From Fonticula-like sp. SCN 57-25 (lineage: Eukaryota > Nucleariida > Rotosphaerida): a stretch of 64,000 nt of DNA. The stretch is from positions 1-64,000 of the forward strand of contig MEDX01000016.1 of NCBI GenBank assembly GCA_001724245.1, read 5' to 3'. The notes beneath the pieces were generated by a model. It did not search any database, was not told the DNA's origin, and saw only the letters and a list, made by a program, of their open reading frames with translations. The position numbers were made by a program, and so were the translations under genes. Positions 22,603 to 34,379 of this stretch are shown in pieces (within the stretch, counting starts at the first letter, position 1; each line of letters starts with the position of its first letter).

Positions 22603-25600
22603 ATGGACGCCAGCGCGCCGATGGTACGCCGCGGCCATCCCGCCAGCCCCTTACAGTTGAGCGCTAACGCGGCCACTCAGCCGGCTGCATCGACGTCGCA
22701 CTTTCCATTTCTCAGCCAGAATGAGTCAAAGTTTCTTCGTCTCGTTCACAACTACCTTGCTCTAGGGCAATGGGAGCTGGCTGCCAGCGGGATGCGGCAG
22801 CTTGCGCGCGATCCCGTGATCAGGCCCAAGGTACTAGAGCTGCTTATGCAGATCATCACGCACGGCCCGCGCTCGGACTGGATCGCGTCGCCGACAGTGC
22901 CGACACCGGCTCACATCCAGTGGCTGGCGGTCATCGAGTACCGCTCTCTTGCCGCTTCGGTTCGTTTGCCCGCGCCATGTTACAGGGGTGGTCTAATCGA
23001 ACTGTCGCAGGATCAAAAGCGGTTATCGCAGCTGACAAAGGAGACTACCGAAGACCTAGAGTTCCGTCTTTTGGTTGATACAGTTTTTTCTTCTAATTTG
23101 CTGGCGGCGTCGCCGAGCATGTCTGGGACGATTCCCAAGAACATGCGCGACCTCCTCAACGACATTTACCAGTACCGCGCGCGCATTCTGAACCTTTCCG
23201 AGCCGTCCGAGGGGCGCTCGGCTTCTGAAAAGCGCCCGCACAACGAGCTGTCGGAAGACACGCTACGGCACATTGCCTTTGTTCTGCAGCAGCAGCCCTT
23301 GCTCGGTGCGCATGGAACTCCTGACCCCTTCTTGCCACTCACCATGAATCACAGTGAGCATTTTGATAGACCACCTTTCTTCCACTGTTGCTACTTTTGC
23401 CAAGACGACAGAGGCACTTCAGCGCATATACGTGGACGCCATTGGCGAGCACCTCGTTGGCCTCCGCGTCGACGACGCGCTCAAGCTGGTCCACTTTCTC
23501 AATGTGACGCCGGAAATGACCGAAATTCCGCTGCGCGAGCTCTTTGAGGCGCTTGTCCTGCTCTCGGGCCCCGCCGCTTTCCGCCGGCCAAAGTCGAACC
23601 GCTTCCTGCCGGGCGATCCTGGCGCGACTATCCAGCCGGCGCTCGAGCGCTCGCGGCTGTACGAGGCGCTCCTTCGCACCGACTCGCCGTTCCTGCTTGC
23701 CCTCTTTGCGAGCCTCGAAAACAGCCTTCAGGTGCGTTTTATTTTCGTTGTTTTATATGCTTATGGTCGCGTGCAGGCAAGCCGGGCGGACGCTGTTCTT
23801 CCCGCCGCATACGACCTCATTGCGAACGACGGCGGTGCGCTGCGCATTGCATATATTTTGCTTCTGACATATGCTATAGATATTCTCGCGTCGTTCTGGA
23901 GCGAATTTGGCCTGCATTCGATTGGAAAGGGGTTCCATTTCATCGATTTTGTGATCACAAAAGGCACTGAGCTTGCGCAAAAGGGCGACATGGAGCACCT
24001 CGCGCGCCTGGTGCGTCCCTTCCCGCAGCTGCGCCCGCTTGTGCTGCTGGCTAGCTGGCGGAGCTGCGAAGAGGACCCCGTTCAAGCGGACCGCCTCCTG
24101 GCCGTGCTGTGGGACGAGGCGCAGGTGTCGAGCCTGAGCGACCCCGATGTCCGCATTGCGTGCCAGCGCCTCGTTCACGGGCAGCGCGTTGCAAAGTGGT
24201 GCATTGCGCGCATCGCCGCTGACCACGAGGCCGTCGGAACGCCCGCCGTGCCCGACGCGAGCATCGTCGAGAGCCTGCGCGAGCGCTCGGCGCTCCACGT
24301 GCTTGAGGGGAGGCTGTCGCGCATCGACGAGAACGAGCTCATGGAGCTGCTTCAGTCGACGCCCATCGCGGCCGGCGACACAGAGGTGCGCAACTCAATA
24401 TTATTTTGCTTGTGGCTCACATGGCAAACAGGGAGCTGATGCCGCTGCGCGTGACGTCATGCTTTTCCGCTCGTTTATTGCGATCCGCGCCGCGCTTTCG
24501 CTTATCGCACCCGGCGACGGCGCCGCGTCAGCGTTTGGGAACGCGTCCCGGCGGCGCACGATGAGCTTCCACGCTGCATCGACGCGTGTCGCGCTTCCCA
24601 CGTCATCGGTCCTCGCCGACCTTGACCGCGGCGTGCGGCACATTGAGGCGCACATTGCGGGCATCGCGTCGGCCTCCTTCCGCGTCAGCCTGCTCGAGGT
24701 GCTCTTTGCGCTACTGTTCCTTAAGCGCAGCGATGCCAAGGCGGCCGCCGCGCCTGACGACGAGCGCGCCGAGCTGCCCGCCTTTTTTGCGCGCACAATC
24801 GTGTTTGAGCGCCTCGTCACACTGTTGCAGGACGCATTGGGCGCAGTGGAAACACAGGGCGTGGAGGCACGCGTCAAGCGCCTTAGCGGGCTGCTCAGCG
24901 AGGTCCAGTGGCGCTACAAGATCATTTCCGGCGACAGCGTACGGAAAGGGAATAGGTTGCCATTGTTTAACGCTTTTATAGGCTTTGCCGCACCGCCCCG
25001 ACTACCTGGCGCACCTTATTTCGTCGCCGAAGGCGCTCCTGACGCAGTGCCTCCGCGACGGCGACTTTGCGCGGTGCTACGAGATCATTGACCACTTTAA
25101 CCTTGACGAGCAGGTCAGGCGGGACGTTTCCCTCTGCAAGGCCATTGAGCACCTCGAGGAGCAGCTCAAGGTCCTTCCTGCGTACGCCTCGTTGGATAAA
25201 GTGCCTTCTTGTTTGCTGACATACGCTTAAATTAGGTCTGGCGTGGTTGATTGGAAGTCGTTCCCGCCGATGGACCCGCTTGACGCCTCTGCCGTCTGCC
25301 TCGACTTTGCCATGACATCGACTCCCCAGTTTGGCGTTGCAAAGCAGTTTCTCGAGCGCGCCGCTTCGCAGCTCGAGTCGTTCACGTCCAACACGCCCGA
25401 CAGCCCCGTGGCGTCGAGCGCCGAGCGCTACGACAAGTTTGCCCAAAACACGAATGTGTACAAGCGCTTGCGCCTGCTGGCGGACTCTGTTGCTGCCGCC
25501 GAGTCGGCCACGGTGACGCCCAGCTTCATTGAGGGCGCCCTCGCTGAGGTGTCGTTCCGCGACATTGTCGCTGGTCCGTACCCGCTGCCGGCCGACCAGC

Positions 25601-28600
25601 ACGCGCTTCAGGCCTACCTGACCAATGATCGTGCGTCATATATTGTTTTTTCTGCATTGTCTAACAAATTCCTGTAGTTCGCGTCCAGCAGGTGCTCTCG
25701 CGTCTGCAGTCGCTCTGCGACTCGCTGTTTTACCCGCGCGATGATCGCTCTGCGCCTTCCGCGCCGCAGCTGAAAGAGTCGCTCGAGGCTGCGCTTGCGG
25801 ACCTCGAGCAGGACAACAAGACGCACCCGGTGGCGCTGCTCGTCGCGTTTGTGCGGCAGCTGCTCTCTGAGATGGAGGCGCTGTCGCGCGACGCGGACGG
25901 CCGCGTCCTCGCGGAGGTGCTCAAAGACGGTCCGACAAGGGCGCTCACGCGGCTTGTCTTTGAAGGCAAGGGATACGCGGCGGCAGAGCAATACGGTACG
26001 AAGCTGCGGACGGACATGACGAAATCTGACGCTGCTCCGCCTTTAGCATCGCGCCTGAACATTGACATTGTGTCGATTATTGTGCGCGCGTGCTCGACCA
26101 AGCCCGCGCTGGCAGGGCCGGCGGCGGAACCCGCGCAGCCCTCGACGCCCATCCACGCTATGCTCGGCGAGATGCTGGCGGCCCTCGCACTGAATGTTAT
26201 TGGTAGCTCAGAGATGGACGAGGAGGACGCGTGGATGTGCGCGCCTCACGAGGCCATCCTTGACGCAGGCAACGCGACCGAGATGAAGGCGGTTGTGGCG
26301 GCGTGCGAGGAAGCAGTTGCCGCGGCCGAGGTACCCCGCCTGCCGTTGCAGGAGCGGCTCGCGTTCCTGCTTAACTTGCACAACCTGATGATGCTGCGCG
26401 CGGCGGTGACAAGCGACTTGCCCGCTGGTACGTTCTTTGACGATTCTTGTTTTAATTATCTGACTCCTTTTCAGTCGAGTCGCTTGATGGCCTGAATGGT
26501 CACAGGGAGCGCGTCAGCATGGTGGTCGGCGACCTTGGCAAGGTGACCGCTCACGACATTGCAAAGATGGCGGCGGAGACTGCGCGCGGTGCGTCCAATA
26601 TTTAGCGTGCCGCGTGTGCTGATATGTCGCTTGTAGGTCTGGAAAAGGAGAAAACGAGCATTCCGCTTGCCGCCCTGCTGCAGTTTGGTCTTGCGTGGTG
26701 CACCGAGAGCGTCGGGACGGTCATGGTGTTTAACGCCGAGAATCTTGTGGCCGACCTCGAGTCCCTTGTCGACCGCCTCGTGCTCGACGAGGTCGTCGTT
26801 CTGGTGCGCTGAGCTTGTTTGCCGACGCATTATCTTACATTTTGTTTAGGATGACTCGGTTGAGGTCCCCGAGGCACTTTTGTTTGCCCTTGGTCACTCT
26901 GACGCGCCTCGCGGCGATTCCGAGGTGCTTCAGCTGATTGGCTCGCGCCTTTCCAAGGACCTTTCTGACCGCTCCGTGTCGGTCCTGCCGCTGTCGTGGT
27001 CGCCGCTTGTGCGCCTTCCGTCCGCGCTGCGCCACCTGTCGTCCATTTGCCGCACTGGCACCCCTCCCGCCAGCACGCCGTCAAAGGCGTCCCCGCGGCT
27101 GACGTCGTACAAGCTGACCGAGGATGTGCTCGAGTACGTGCAGGCGCACTCCCCGTCGATGGGCGCGCTGCTGTGCCTTGCACACGCGCCTGGCGGCTCG
27201 CTCGCCAGCGGTACGTCGTACGTCGAGCATGCTCTTTCACAGACGAGCGCCGCTGCGCCATCGCTGCGCCGCCTCATCGAGCTGCGTGCGCGCGCCATCC
27301 GCGACTACGCCGTCAACGTCATTGGCGGCGGGCAGGGCGCCGACGCCGCCGCCAGTGAGGAGCCGGCCGCGACGCTGCGCCAGACCGACCGCAACGCGTC
27401 GCACGTGTCGCTCGCGTCGCTCGAGGCGGCGGCAGCGGCGGGGTCTTCTACTTCGTCGTCGCCGGCCATGGCGGCTCTGCAGCTTCAGACGTCGCCCTCG
27501 ACCGCGTCGCTCTTTAGCAACGAGGCGGCGGGTCCCACGTGGGTGCCCGACAAGAGCTACTGGCAGTACGACAATGACGTGCCCACATGCATGTTGTGCG
27601 ACGCCAAGTTTTCGCTCTTTAACCGCCGCCACCACTGCCGCGCGTGCGGCAAGGTCGTCTGCAACGACTGCTCGCCGTTCCGCAGCGTCGTGCCGGGGCT
27701 CGAAGGTGAGGGCCCGCAGCGCGTGTGCCGCGTGTGCAACGGTTCGATTGCGAGTGGCGCGGGGCAGAAGCCGCCGGCGCCGCCCGCGCAGCAGCCACAG
27801 CAGCCGCAGCAGGTTGCCTCGGCGCCGTCCGTCCCGCCATCACCCAAAAAGGCCGAGACGAAGCGCTCAAAGCAGCCGCCAGCCCCCGCGGCTCCGGCGC
27901 CGCCGCCCTTTGTGTGGCAAGAGCACATTTCAGACATTGTTTCGATCTTGCCGAACGTTCTTGATGTCGAGATGACGCACGCCGACTCTGAGGTGATTTA
28001 CAACCGCATCTTCCAGTCGCTTCTGTCGTCCAACAAGCCCGCAGAAGCGCTGAAGCTTGCTGACCGTCACCTTTCGTCGCCGCCGCCCGACAGCCTTCTT
28101 GTTGACCTTGCTGACAAGCAGCCGCGCGCCGCCTCGCCGTACCTTGTGCGCATCCGCGACAAGCAGGTGCTTGGCGGCCTCGTGCTGCAGTGGCTGCCCG
28201 TGTGGCCGCTCGAAGTGTGCGTCGACCTTCTGTTCCTCTGCCGCTGCCACCCCTCGGACGATGCCGAGCAGAACGCCGAGATCGAGCGCACCTACCAGCG
28301 CTTCAAACTCTTTGGCGAGATTCTTCGGCTGGACGCGACGTGGAAGCAGTGGCGCGACCTCGAGATGGCGTGTAAGGAAGACCCCGAGCTCGTCATCCGC
28401 GACTTTCTCGCGCGGACGCAGCGATTCGACCTCGCGATGGACCTGCGCGTCGCGCTCAACCTGCCGAGCAGCCTCGTGCGGGAGATTGACAGCAGCCACC
28501 TCGAGCGCCTTCTCGAGGACGGCGACACAATCGCTGCTTTCCGAAAGGTGGAGGCGCTTGGCGATGCCGCGGTCGAGATTTGCGAAGAGCTCTTTTACAA

Positions 28601-31600
28601 GAACCAAAAGTACCATGTCAAGCTCTTTGTGGTCAGCTACCTGCTCAACAATCTGCCGCACCTCCTCACGCTCGAGACGTACAACAGGCTTTACTCGGAA
28701 GAGCTCGGTATCAAGCTCCTCGTGCGCATGCCAAAGGACGAGCACCGCGTACGCTGAAGGATGGAATCAAATGTAACATGCTAATTTTTGTGTGTTTGTA
28801 GCGCTGCCAGCACGTGGCCGGGTACCCGAACTTGATCATTGAGACGCTGCTCATGAGCGGCAACATTTCTCTTGCCGACACGCTCATGCAAGAATTCCAC
28901 GAGCTCAGGTCGGACAACCTGATCGTCACATACGCGCGCAAGGGTGCGCACCTTTTTGCGTCATTTTGCTATTTATTTACCTGTTTGTGCAGCGATCCAT
29001 ATTCGCAATCGTGCAGAGCGCATGAAGCTCAAGCGTCAGCGTACGTCACATTTTGACCACTGTATCTTGCTCATTTTTGATATCTTTTGCTGCAGATACG
29101 AGCATTGACCACAATATTCCGCCGCTCTCGTCTTCGGTTTCAAACATGTCTGCGTCGTCGCTCCCCCCGCCATCTCCCGTCACGTCTCAGCCCGACGCCC
29201 CGCCCAAGCTCACCGGCGACGCCGAGACTGACAGCCGCCTTCGCGAGGCCTTTATGTTTGCCGACGCCCCAAATGTGTCGCTCTGCAAGCGCATCCTCGC
29301 CCTGTGCTCGCACCCGCACCGCATCGGCCAGGCGTGCCTCACCTTTTGCGACCAAATGTCGCAAAAGCTGTCGAGCCCCGACTATGACGGCGAGATTGAC
29401 GCGATTGTCGGCATCATCCAGCAGCTTCTCTTCCACGCCAAAATGTCGTACCTGCGCATGAGCGACGGCAACAGCAGCCTCGTCGCGCTGTGCGACACGT
29501 ACATTACGCACATGGAAGTGCTGCGGATGCTCGTCAGCGAGCGCTGCAGCGCATCGGTGACGCTCGCGGACCTCAACGAGCCCGCCAAGACGCGCGTCCT
29601 GCGCGACAACCTCATCAAGGACGACCGGTTTAGGCTCGCGCTCGAGGTCGCGTCAAAGTGCCGCATCGAGACGGAGCCAGTGTGGGCGGTTTGGGGGATC
29701 CAAAAGCTGCACTTGGGGCAGTACGAGGAGGCAAGGGAAAAGTTTAAGAATTGCCTCGGTACGTTGGGTGATGAGATGATATATGGATAGATGTGGATGG
29801 ATAGTGTGATAGATAGATGTGTATGTGTGTTGATAAAGAGTTTGATGGTGTAGATAGATGTTTATTGTGCAAAAGTGGTCTATATCATGTGCCTTTCAAA
29901 TATGCTAATATGCTTGCAGTTCCCGTGGATGACGCGCGTGGGACTGGAGCGAATCTGCGTCTGATTGGCGATGTGCTGCTCGCGCTTGAGGAAGGCGCGC
30001 CATTGAGCGTCCCGCCGGTCAAGGACATGCAGATGCGCCTCGCCCGCTTCTACCAGACGTACTCGAAGAAGAGCTGTACGCGAAAGTGGCGATTTTTTTG
30101 GTTTCTGACCACTTTTTGATTGCAGCCGAGGGCATTTTCAGCGCTTTTCTGCCGTCTAACGCGAGCGAATACGCCGACGAGATGGAAGCGTGCGTCACTT
30201 TCCTTATCAACTTTTCTTCTGACATGGTTTTAGTATTCGCAAGCGCAATGCAGCGCAGTTCCCGACGCTGCCCGCCGTGAGCGACGTGTCGTCCCTCGAC
30301 AAGGAGCGCCTTTCTCAGTGCGAGTGGTACCTTCGGACGTACGCGCCGCCTCGTCACCTCGTTGCGTTCTACGTCAAGCACGGCTTATTTGGGCTTGCGT
30401 GCACGACGGCCGCCGAGAACGATATTGGCGCAGTCGCGTTTATGGAGGACCTGCTGACGCCGTGTATGGCGCGTGGGCAGCTCGCGCGTCTCCGCATCGA
30501 CATGCGCGAACTCAGCGGTGCGCATTAATTTAATTGCGGTATTCCTTGTAGATATTATGTCTTTTGTGTGGGTATATTTTCATATTTGTATCATTATGTG
30601 TCATTTTGTGGCTACTTTCATGTCATTTTTGGTCATGTTCTCACACCTTTTCAGATGACAAGGTGGCGCGCCTGAATGGGTACCTGCTGTCGGCCTGCCG
30701 CCACTTTAACCAGGCTGGGCAAATGCGCCAGCTGTACGTGCTGCAAGTCTTTATGCAGGACCACATGCGCGCCGGCTTGACGTGCATCAAGTTGTTCCTC
30801 AAGCGCGTCAGCGAAGTTACCGACGTCGAGGACGCCGTCGGGTACCTCATCAAGGCAAAGGCGCACCTCGACGATGCAATGCGGCTGACGCCGTCGGCCG
30901 TGAATGCTTATCCAAAGGCGTCGGGGCGCGACGATGGCAAGGATCTCGGCTCGCTCGATAGCATTGGAGCGGCGCTCAGCGAAAAGGACGCCATGAGATA
31001 CATGACGGTGCGACATTTTGTCATTTTAGTTGTGTTTTGCGTTTTATTGGTATCACTTTTGCATCTTTTTGCATCATTTTTGCATCATTTCTCTATCATT
31101 TCTCTATTTTTCTCCGTTTTCTCTTTAACTAAACCGCCTTTTCAGACGGTGAATCTTCAGCTGGAGACCTGCCAGGTGTTTGCTCGCGAGCCCAAGGCAC
31201 CCGCTGCTTCCTCTGCGTCTGCCCCCCCGGCCGGCGGCGAAAAGCCCGAAGCGCAAGGGCGAAATCTGCGTGCGCCTTCTTCTTCTCGACGACTTTGACC
31301 TCGCCTTCCGCATCATCCAAGAGTTCCGCCTGCCCGGCGTGGACATTTACGAGCAGGCCATCAAGGCGATGGCGCGCGCCAAGGCGGTCCCGCGCGTCGA
31401 CAACCTGCTCAGGAACATTAAGGGAGTCGTCTCGAACGAGGACTGGGACCGCGTCCTCGACGTGTGCGTCAACGTGTTTGCGCGCGAGAATCAGGATGCA
31501 AAGGTGCGACTCAAAAGTGGCCGAGATCTGATGACCATAATCTGACGACTAAAATCTGTTTTAGAATGCCGACAAGTATATTGCGATGATTATGGACGTG

Positions 31601-31768
31601 ACGAACCGCATTAGCGGGAATATTGTGGCGGGCAAGCTCAAGGCCGCGTACCTCATCGCGGTGCAGTACAAGATGCACACGCAGGTGGAGAGGATCAGGA
31701 CAGAGGCAATTAGACAAAAGCAGCAGTCAATCGTGACACTCTGCGACAAGTATCTCGATGAGCAGTGA
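22603..31768 (+). CDS. ZFYVE26: ZFYVE26/spastizin homologue (FYVE-domain protein), 21 exons
   Basis: Endolysosomal PI3P-binding protein that in animals works with SPG11 and AP-5 in lysosome reformation and cytokinesis. Exons: 22603-23353, 23412-23731, 23777-23834, 23880-24385, 24432-24938, 24982-25181, 25236-25630, 25678-25995, 26047-26427, 26475-26588, 26637-26803, 26850-28748, 28802-28943, 28993-29040, 29096-29758, 29920-30075, 30126-30189, 30234-30517, 30655-31007, 31146-31503, 31565-31768. About 2628 aa, against 2539 in human. The FYVE finger is at about 1470-1532 with WVPD, RRHHCRACGKVVC and RVCRVC. The C-terminus matches spastizin (DAMRYMTTVNLQLE, FDLAFRIIQEF, KLKAAYLIAVQYK). Exon 20 needs a one-base shift at a run of seven C (31222-31228) to stay in frame; likely sequence error, or a 76-nt intron. 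Confidence 0.88.
29785..29860 (+). repeat. GATA/GATG-rich microsatellite inside intron 15 of ZFYVE26
   Basis: The 161-nt intron 29759-29919 holds repeated gatagatg/ggatggata units. It is one of only five introns above 80 nt in the window; expansion of this repeat explains the extra length. Confidence 0.7.
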
Positions 31769-31934
31769 GGGGGATTATCGCCTCACACATGTATTAATAT
31801 ATCAATTCATTATTCTTTATTTTCAGTCAGATCATTGTCTGATCACTTGCAGATCACTTGCGCGACCACCTTACACAGTCATCAAAAGTCAGATTGCACG
31901 TCAGTTTGCAGGTGGCTGCGTGGAGTCGGCAGCG

Positions 31935-33360
31935 ATGGGGGATCAACCGCGGGGCAAGGCGTCTGGGAACGCCTCCCCTGATCTCGACGACGCAGAAGAC
32001 GACGCGCTATTCCTTCACGACGATGAGAGCGAGGACGGCCTGCTGGACGCATCGACGCCAACGCGCGCGGCGGGCGCGGCCGGGTGGCGTGCCTACATCC
32101 CCACCCGCCGCGTGTTCGCAACCCTGCTGCTCGGTCAAGTCGTGTCGATCTTTATCACTGGTACGACGGCAATGGCAGCTGAGCGGCATATTGACTATTG
32201 CACAGGAACGGGAGTTTCGAGCCAGTTTCTCGCGTCAGACTTTGGCGTCAATATCCCGACGGCGCAGAGCTGGTGGAATTATATGCTGCTGCTGCTCGTC
32301 TACGGGTCGTGGGCCCTCTACCACGACCGTCGCAGGTGCGTGTGCCCGTCTATTCGTTCAAAAGGCCTTACCATTTGCGTCTAGTTTCGCTGCGGCCTTT
32401 CGTCAACGGTGGTGGAAGTTTGCGCTGCTGGCGCTGCTCGACGTCGAGGCCAACTTTCTCGTCGTGCTCGCCTACCAATACACAAACCTGACGTCCATCA
32501 TGATTATCGACTCTTTCGCCATCCCGACCGTCATGGTCCTCTCCCACTTTGTCCTAAAGTGCGCCGCTTGATATGATCTACTCAGTACTGATGCCGTGCA
32601 GGATGCGGTTCAAGCTGCAGCATATCATTGCCGTCTTTATGTGCCTCGCGGGCCTCATTCTCCTCGTCGTTTCAGACCTCTTGGCGGACGGCGGGAGCGA
32701 CGAGGCGTCCAACGCGCTCAAGGGCGACCTCTTTTGCTTCATGGGCGCGTTCCTGTATGGTGTCGCCAACGTGTGGCAGGAGATCCTCGTCAAGCAGCAG
32801 GGGCGGATGGAGTACCTCTCAATGATCGGCATCTTTGGGACAGTCATTAGCGGCACGCAAGTGTATGCAAACTAATGCGGGTTTGCGCATGGTACTTATA
32901 CTATGATGTAGGGCCATTTTTGAGCGCGCGGCGCTGGCGGCCATCGTGTGGAACTGGCAAATTGGTGCGCATTTATATCGCTGCACTTTACGCGTACTCA
33001 CGGCGGCGAAATGCAGTTTTGCTGCTGTTTTCCTTTGCGTTTTGCATGTTTTCGGTGTACTCGCTCGGCCCCATCATTCTTGCGCGCGCGTCTGCGACGC
33101 TGTTCAACCTGTCGCTGCTCACGTCCGACTTTTACGGCCTCATGGCGGGCCTCCTCATCTTTAGCCTCGACATCAACCCGCTGTATTATGGCGCGTTCGT
33201 CATCGTCATCCTCGGGCTCATCCTGTACGAGCACAGCCCGCCGCAGCAGGAGATCCAGCGCGGGGAAAGGCGGTTGCTCGACGACAGCATCAACGACGAC
33301 GAGGACGATGATTCGCTCATTTTTGGAAGCGAGCAGGATGACGAAATATTTCAAGTGTAA
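31935..33360 (+). CDS. SLC35F: SLC35F1/F2-family membrane transporter
   Basis: Drug/metabolite-superfamily carrier of about ten helices. Exons 31935-32335, 32385-32558, 32602-32862, 32912-32964, 33017-33360; 410 aa. The acidic N-terminal 60 residues are followed by helix 1 with LLLGQVVSIFITGT. Family hallmarks include LLDVEANFLVVLAYQYT, the LCLAGLILLVVSDL-like helix, GDLFCFMGAFLYGVANVWQE, GIFGTVISGTQ and a final helix FVIVILGLILYEHSPP. The C-terminal tail is acidic. Intron 3 uses donor GTATGC shifted two bases from a competing GTGTAT; only the former keeps frame. Substrate unknown; a nucleoside-related or polyamine-like cargo would be speculation. Confidence 0.9.
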
Positions 33361-33453
33361 ATAAGTAAAAGTGAAATGTTGTCCGTGAATACACAATACG
33401 AATTCATTCGTTTTTAATACATGAAAGAGAGGCAAAGAGGCGGCAAAGGCGGG

Positions 33454-33842
33454 CTACTGGTAGTACATTTCCAAGTTCATGCCGTCGTGGATCTCGTCTA
33501 GCAAGGAAAAGTGAGCAAACCAGCACGGCAGAGGCACGGGGAGGAACGCACAGTCGGCAAGAGAGATGTGGTCCTTGTAGATGGTGTACCTGGAAATATG
33601 TGAGCAATTCCGAGTTGAACGAGGCGCGGCCGTACCATTTCTTGAGGACGATCTTTTCGGGGCGCGTGCCGGTCTGCGCAGCAATGACAAGCTTCAAGTC
33701 GCCGATAGTGTCATCGGAACTAAACAAAATCACACTCTTAGCACTCCTAGTTTCACGTAGAGCACAACGAGAGCGCGTACTCGGCCTTGACGCGGACCTT
33801 CTTGCCGAGACGGTCGTTACAGATCACCTCAATGACCGTCAT
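33454..33842 (-). CDS. UBL5: Ubiquitin-like protein UBL5/Hub1
   Basis: Small ubiquitin-like modifier that binds spliceosomal proteins without covalent conjugation. Exons 33454-33497, 33552-33589, 33636-33719, 33781-33842; 75 aa. It spans the whole family: [45 protein letters not shown], and the hallmark double tyrosine end MYYQ in place of the ubiquitin Gly-Gly. Three introns of 46-61 nt interrupt only 228 coding bases. Hub1 is known to modulate use of weak 5' splice sites, of interest given the unusual donor consensus here. Confidence 0.95.
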
Positions 33843-33934
33843 TCTGCGTTCGTTGGAGATGTGCAAACTTGAATGCAAACTGGCAATTGCACCGTCAGCA
33901 AAGAGTGCCTGAAAATCAACAACCTTTAGCGGCG

Positions 33935-34256
33935 ATGGTGGCACCGAGCAAGGAGGCGGTGGACAAGGCGCGCCTCTCGAACCGCGTTCGCATTGTTGCC
34001 AGCACTCTTCTTTGGTACGTTAATACCATTCCTTTGGTTTCATTGCTAAATGTTTTCGCAGGGTTTTGCTGTACCGCTATGTCGGTCGCCGGTCAACGAC
34101 TCGTACGTGTTTTAGTTTGGTATGCATGCGGCTAACGGTCCGCTAGGCAATGTGAAGCCGCTCCAAGTTGTTGTCGCGACCCTGCTCGGTCGCCACGTAT
34201 TTATTAATCTTGGCGTCTTCTTCGGCCTTACCCGTACGCTCGATCCCATGCCTTGA
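33935..34256 (+). CDS. Small putative membrane protein, 76 aa
   Basis: Exons 33935-34014, 34062-34102, 34147-34256. Both introns have GTACGT donors and CTAAA/CTAAC branch motifs, so the first two splices look real. The product has two hydrophobic stretches (VRIVASTLLWVLLYRY and LQVVVATLLGRHVFINLGVF) and no family I recognise. The end is uncertain: at 34233 another GTACGC donor occurs, and splicing from it to an acceptor at 34377 would fuse this ORF in frame to the lipase gene as a membrane N-terminus. That acceptor has no pyrimidine tract, so I keep two genes. Its start lies 92 bp from the divergent UBL5 start. Confidence 0.5.
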
Positions 34257-34379
34257 TCGTTGCTGACAGATCGTTGCAGCGCCCTCCCCTCCATCTGGGG
34301 TTCGATCTCTCTGAGCCCGCTGCCTTCGCTGTACTGACCGATGCTTTAGCTTCACCCCGAATATGGGAATGGAATAGGG

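Noticed and set aside
31171-31246. 76-nt intron in ZFYVE26 exon 20 to repair the frame
   Set aside because: Donor GTGTTT and acceptor CCGAAG are both off-pattern, no branch motif, and it would delete residues present in spastizin relatives; kept only as an alternative.
34296-34330. ggggttcgatctc resembling a tRNA T-arm
   Set aside because: No A box, acceptor stem or anticodon arm at suitable spacing upstream.
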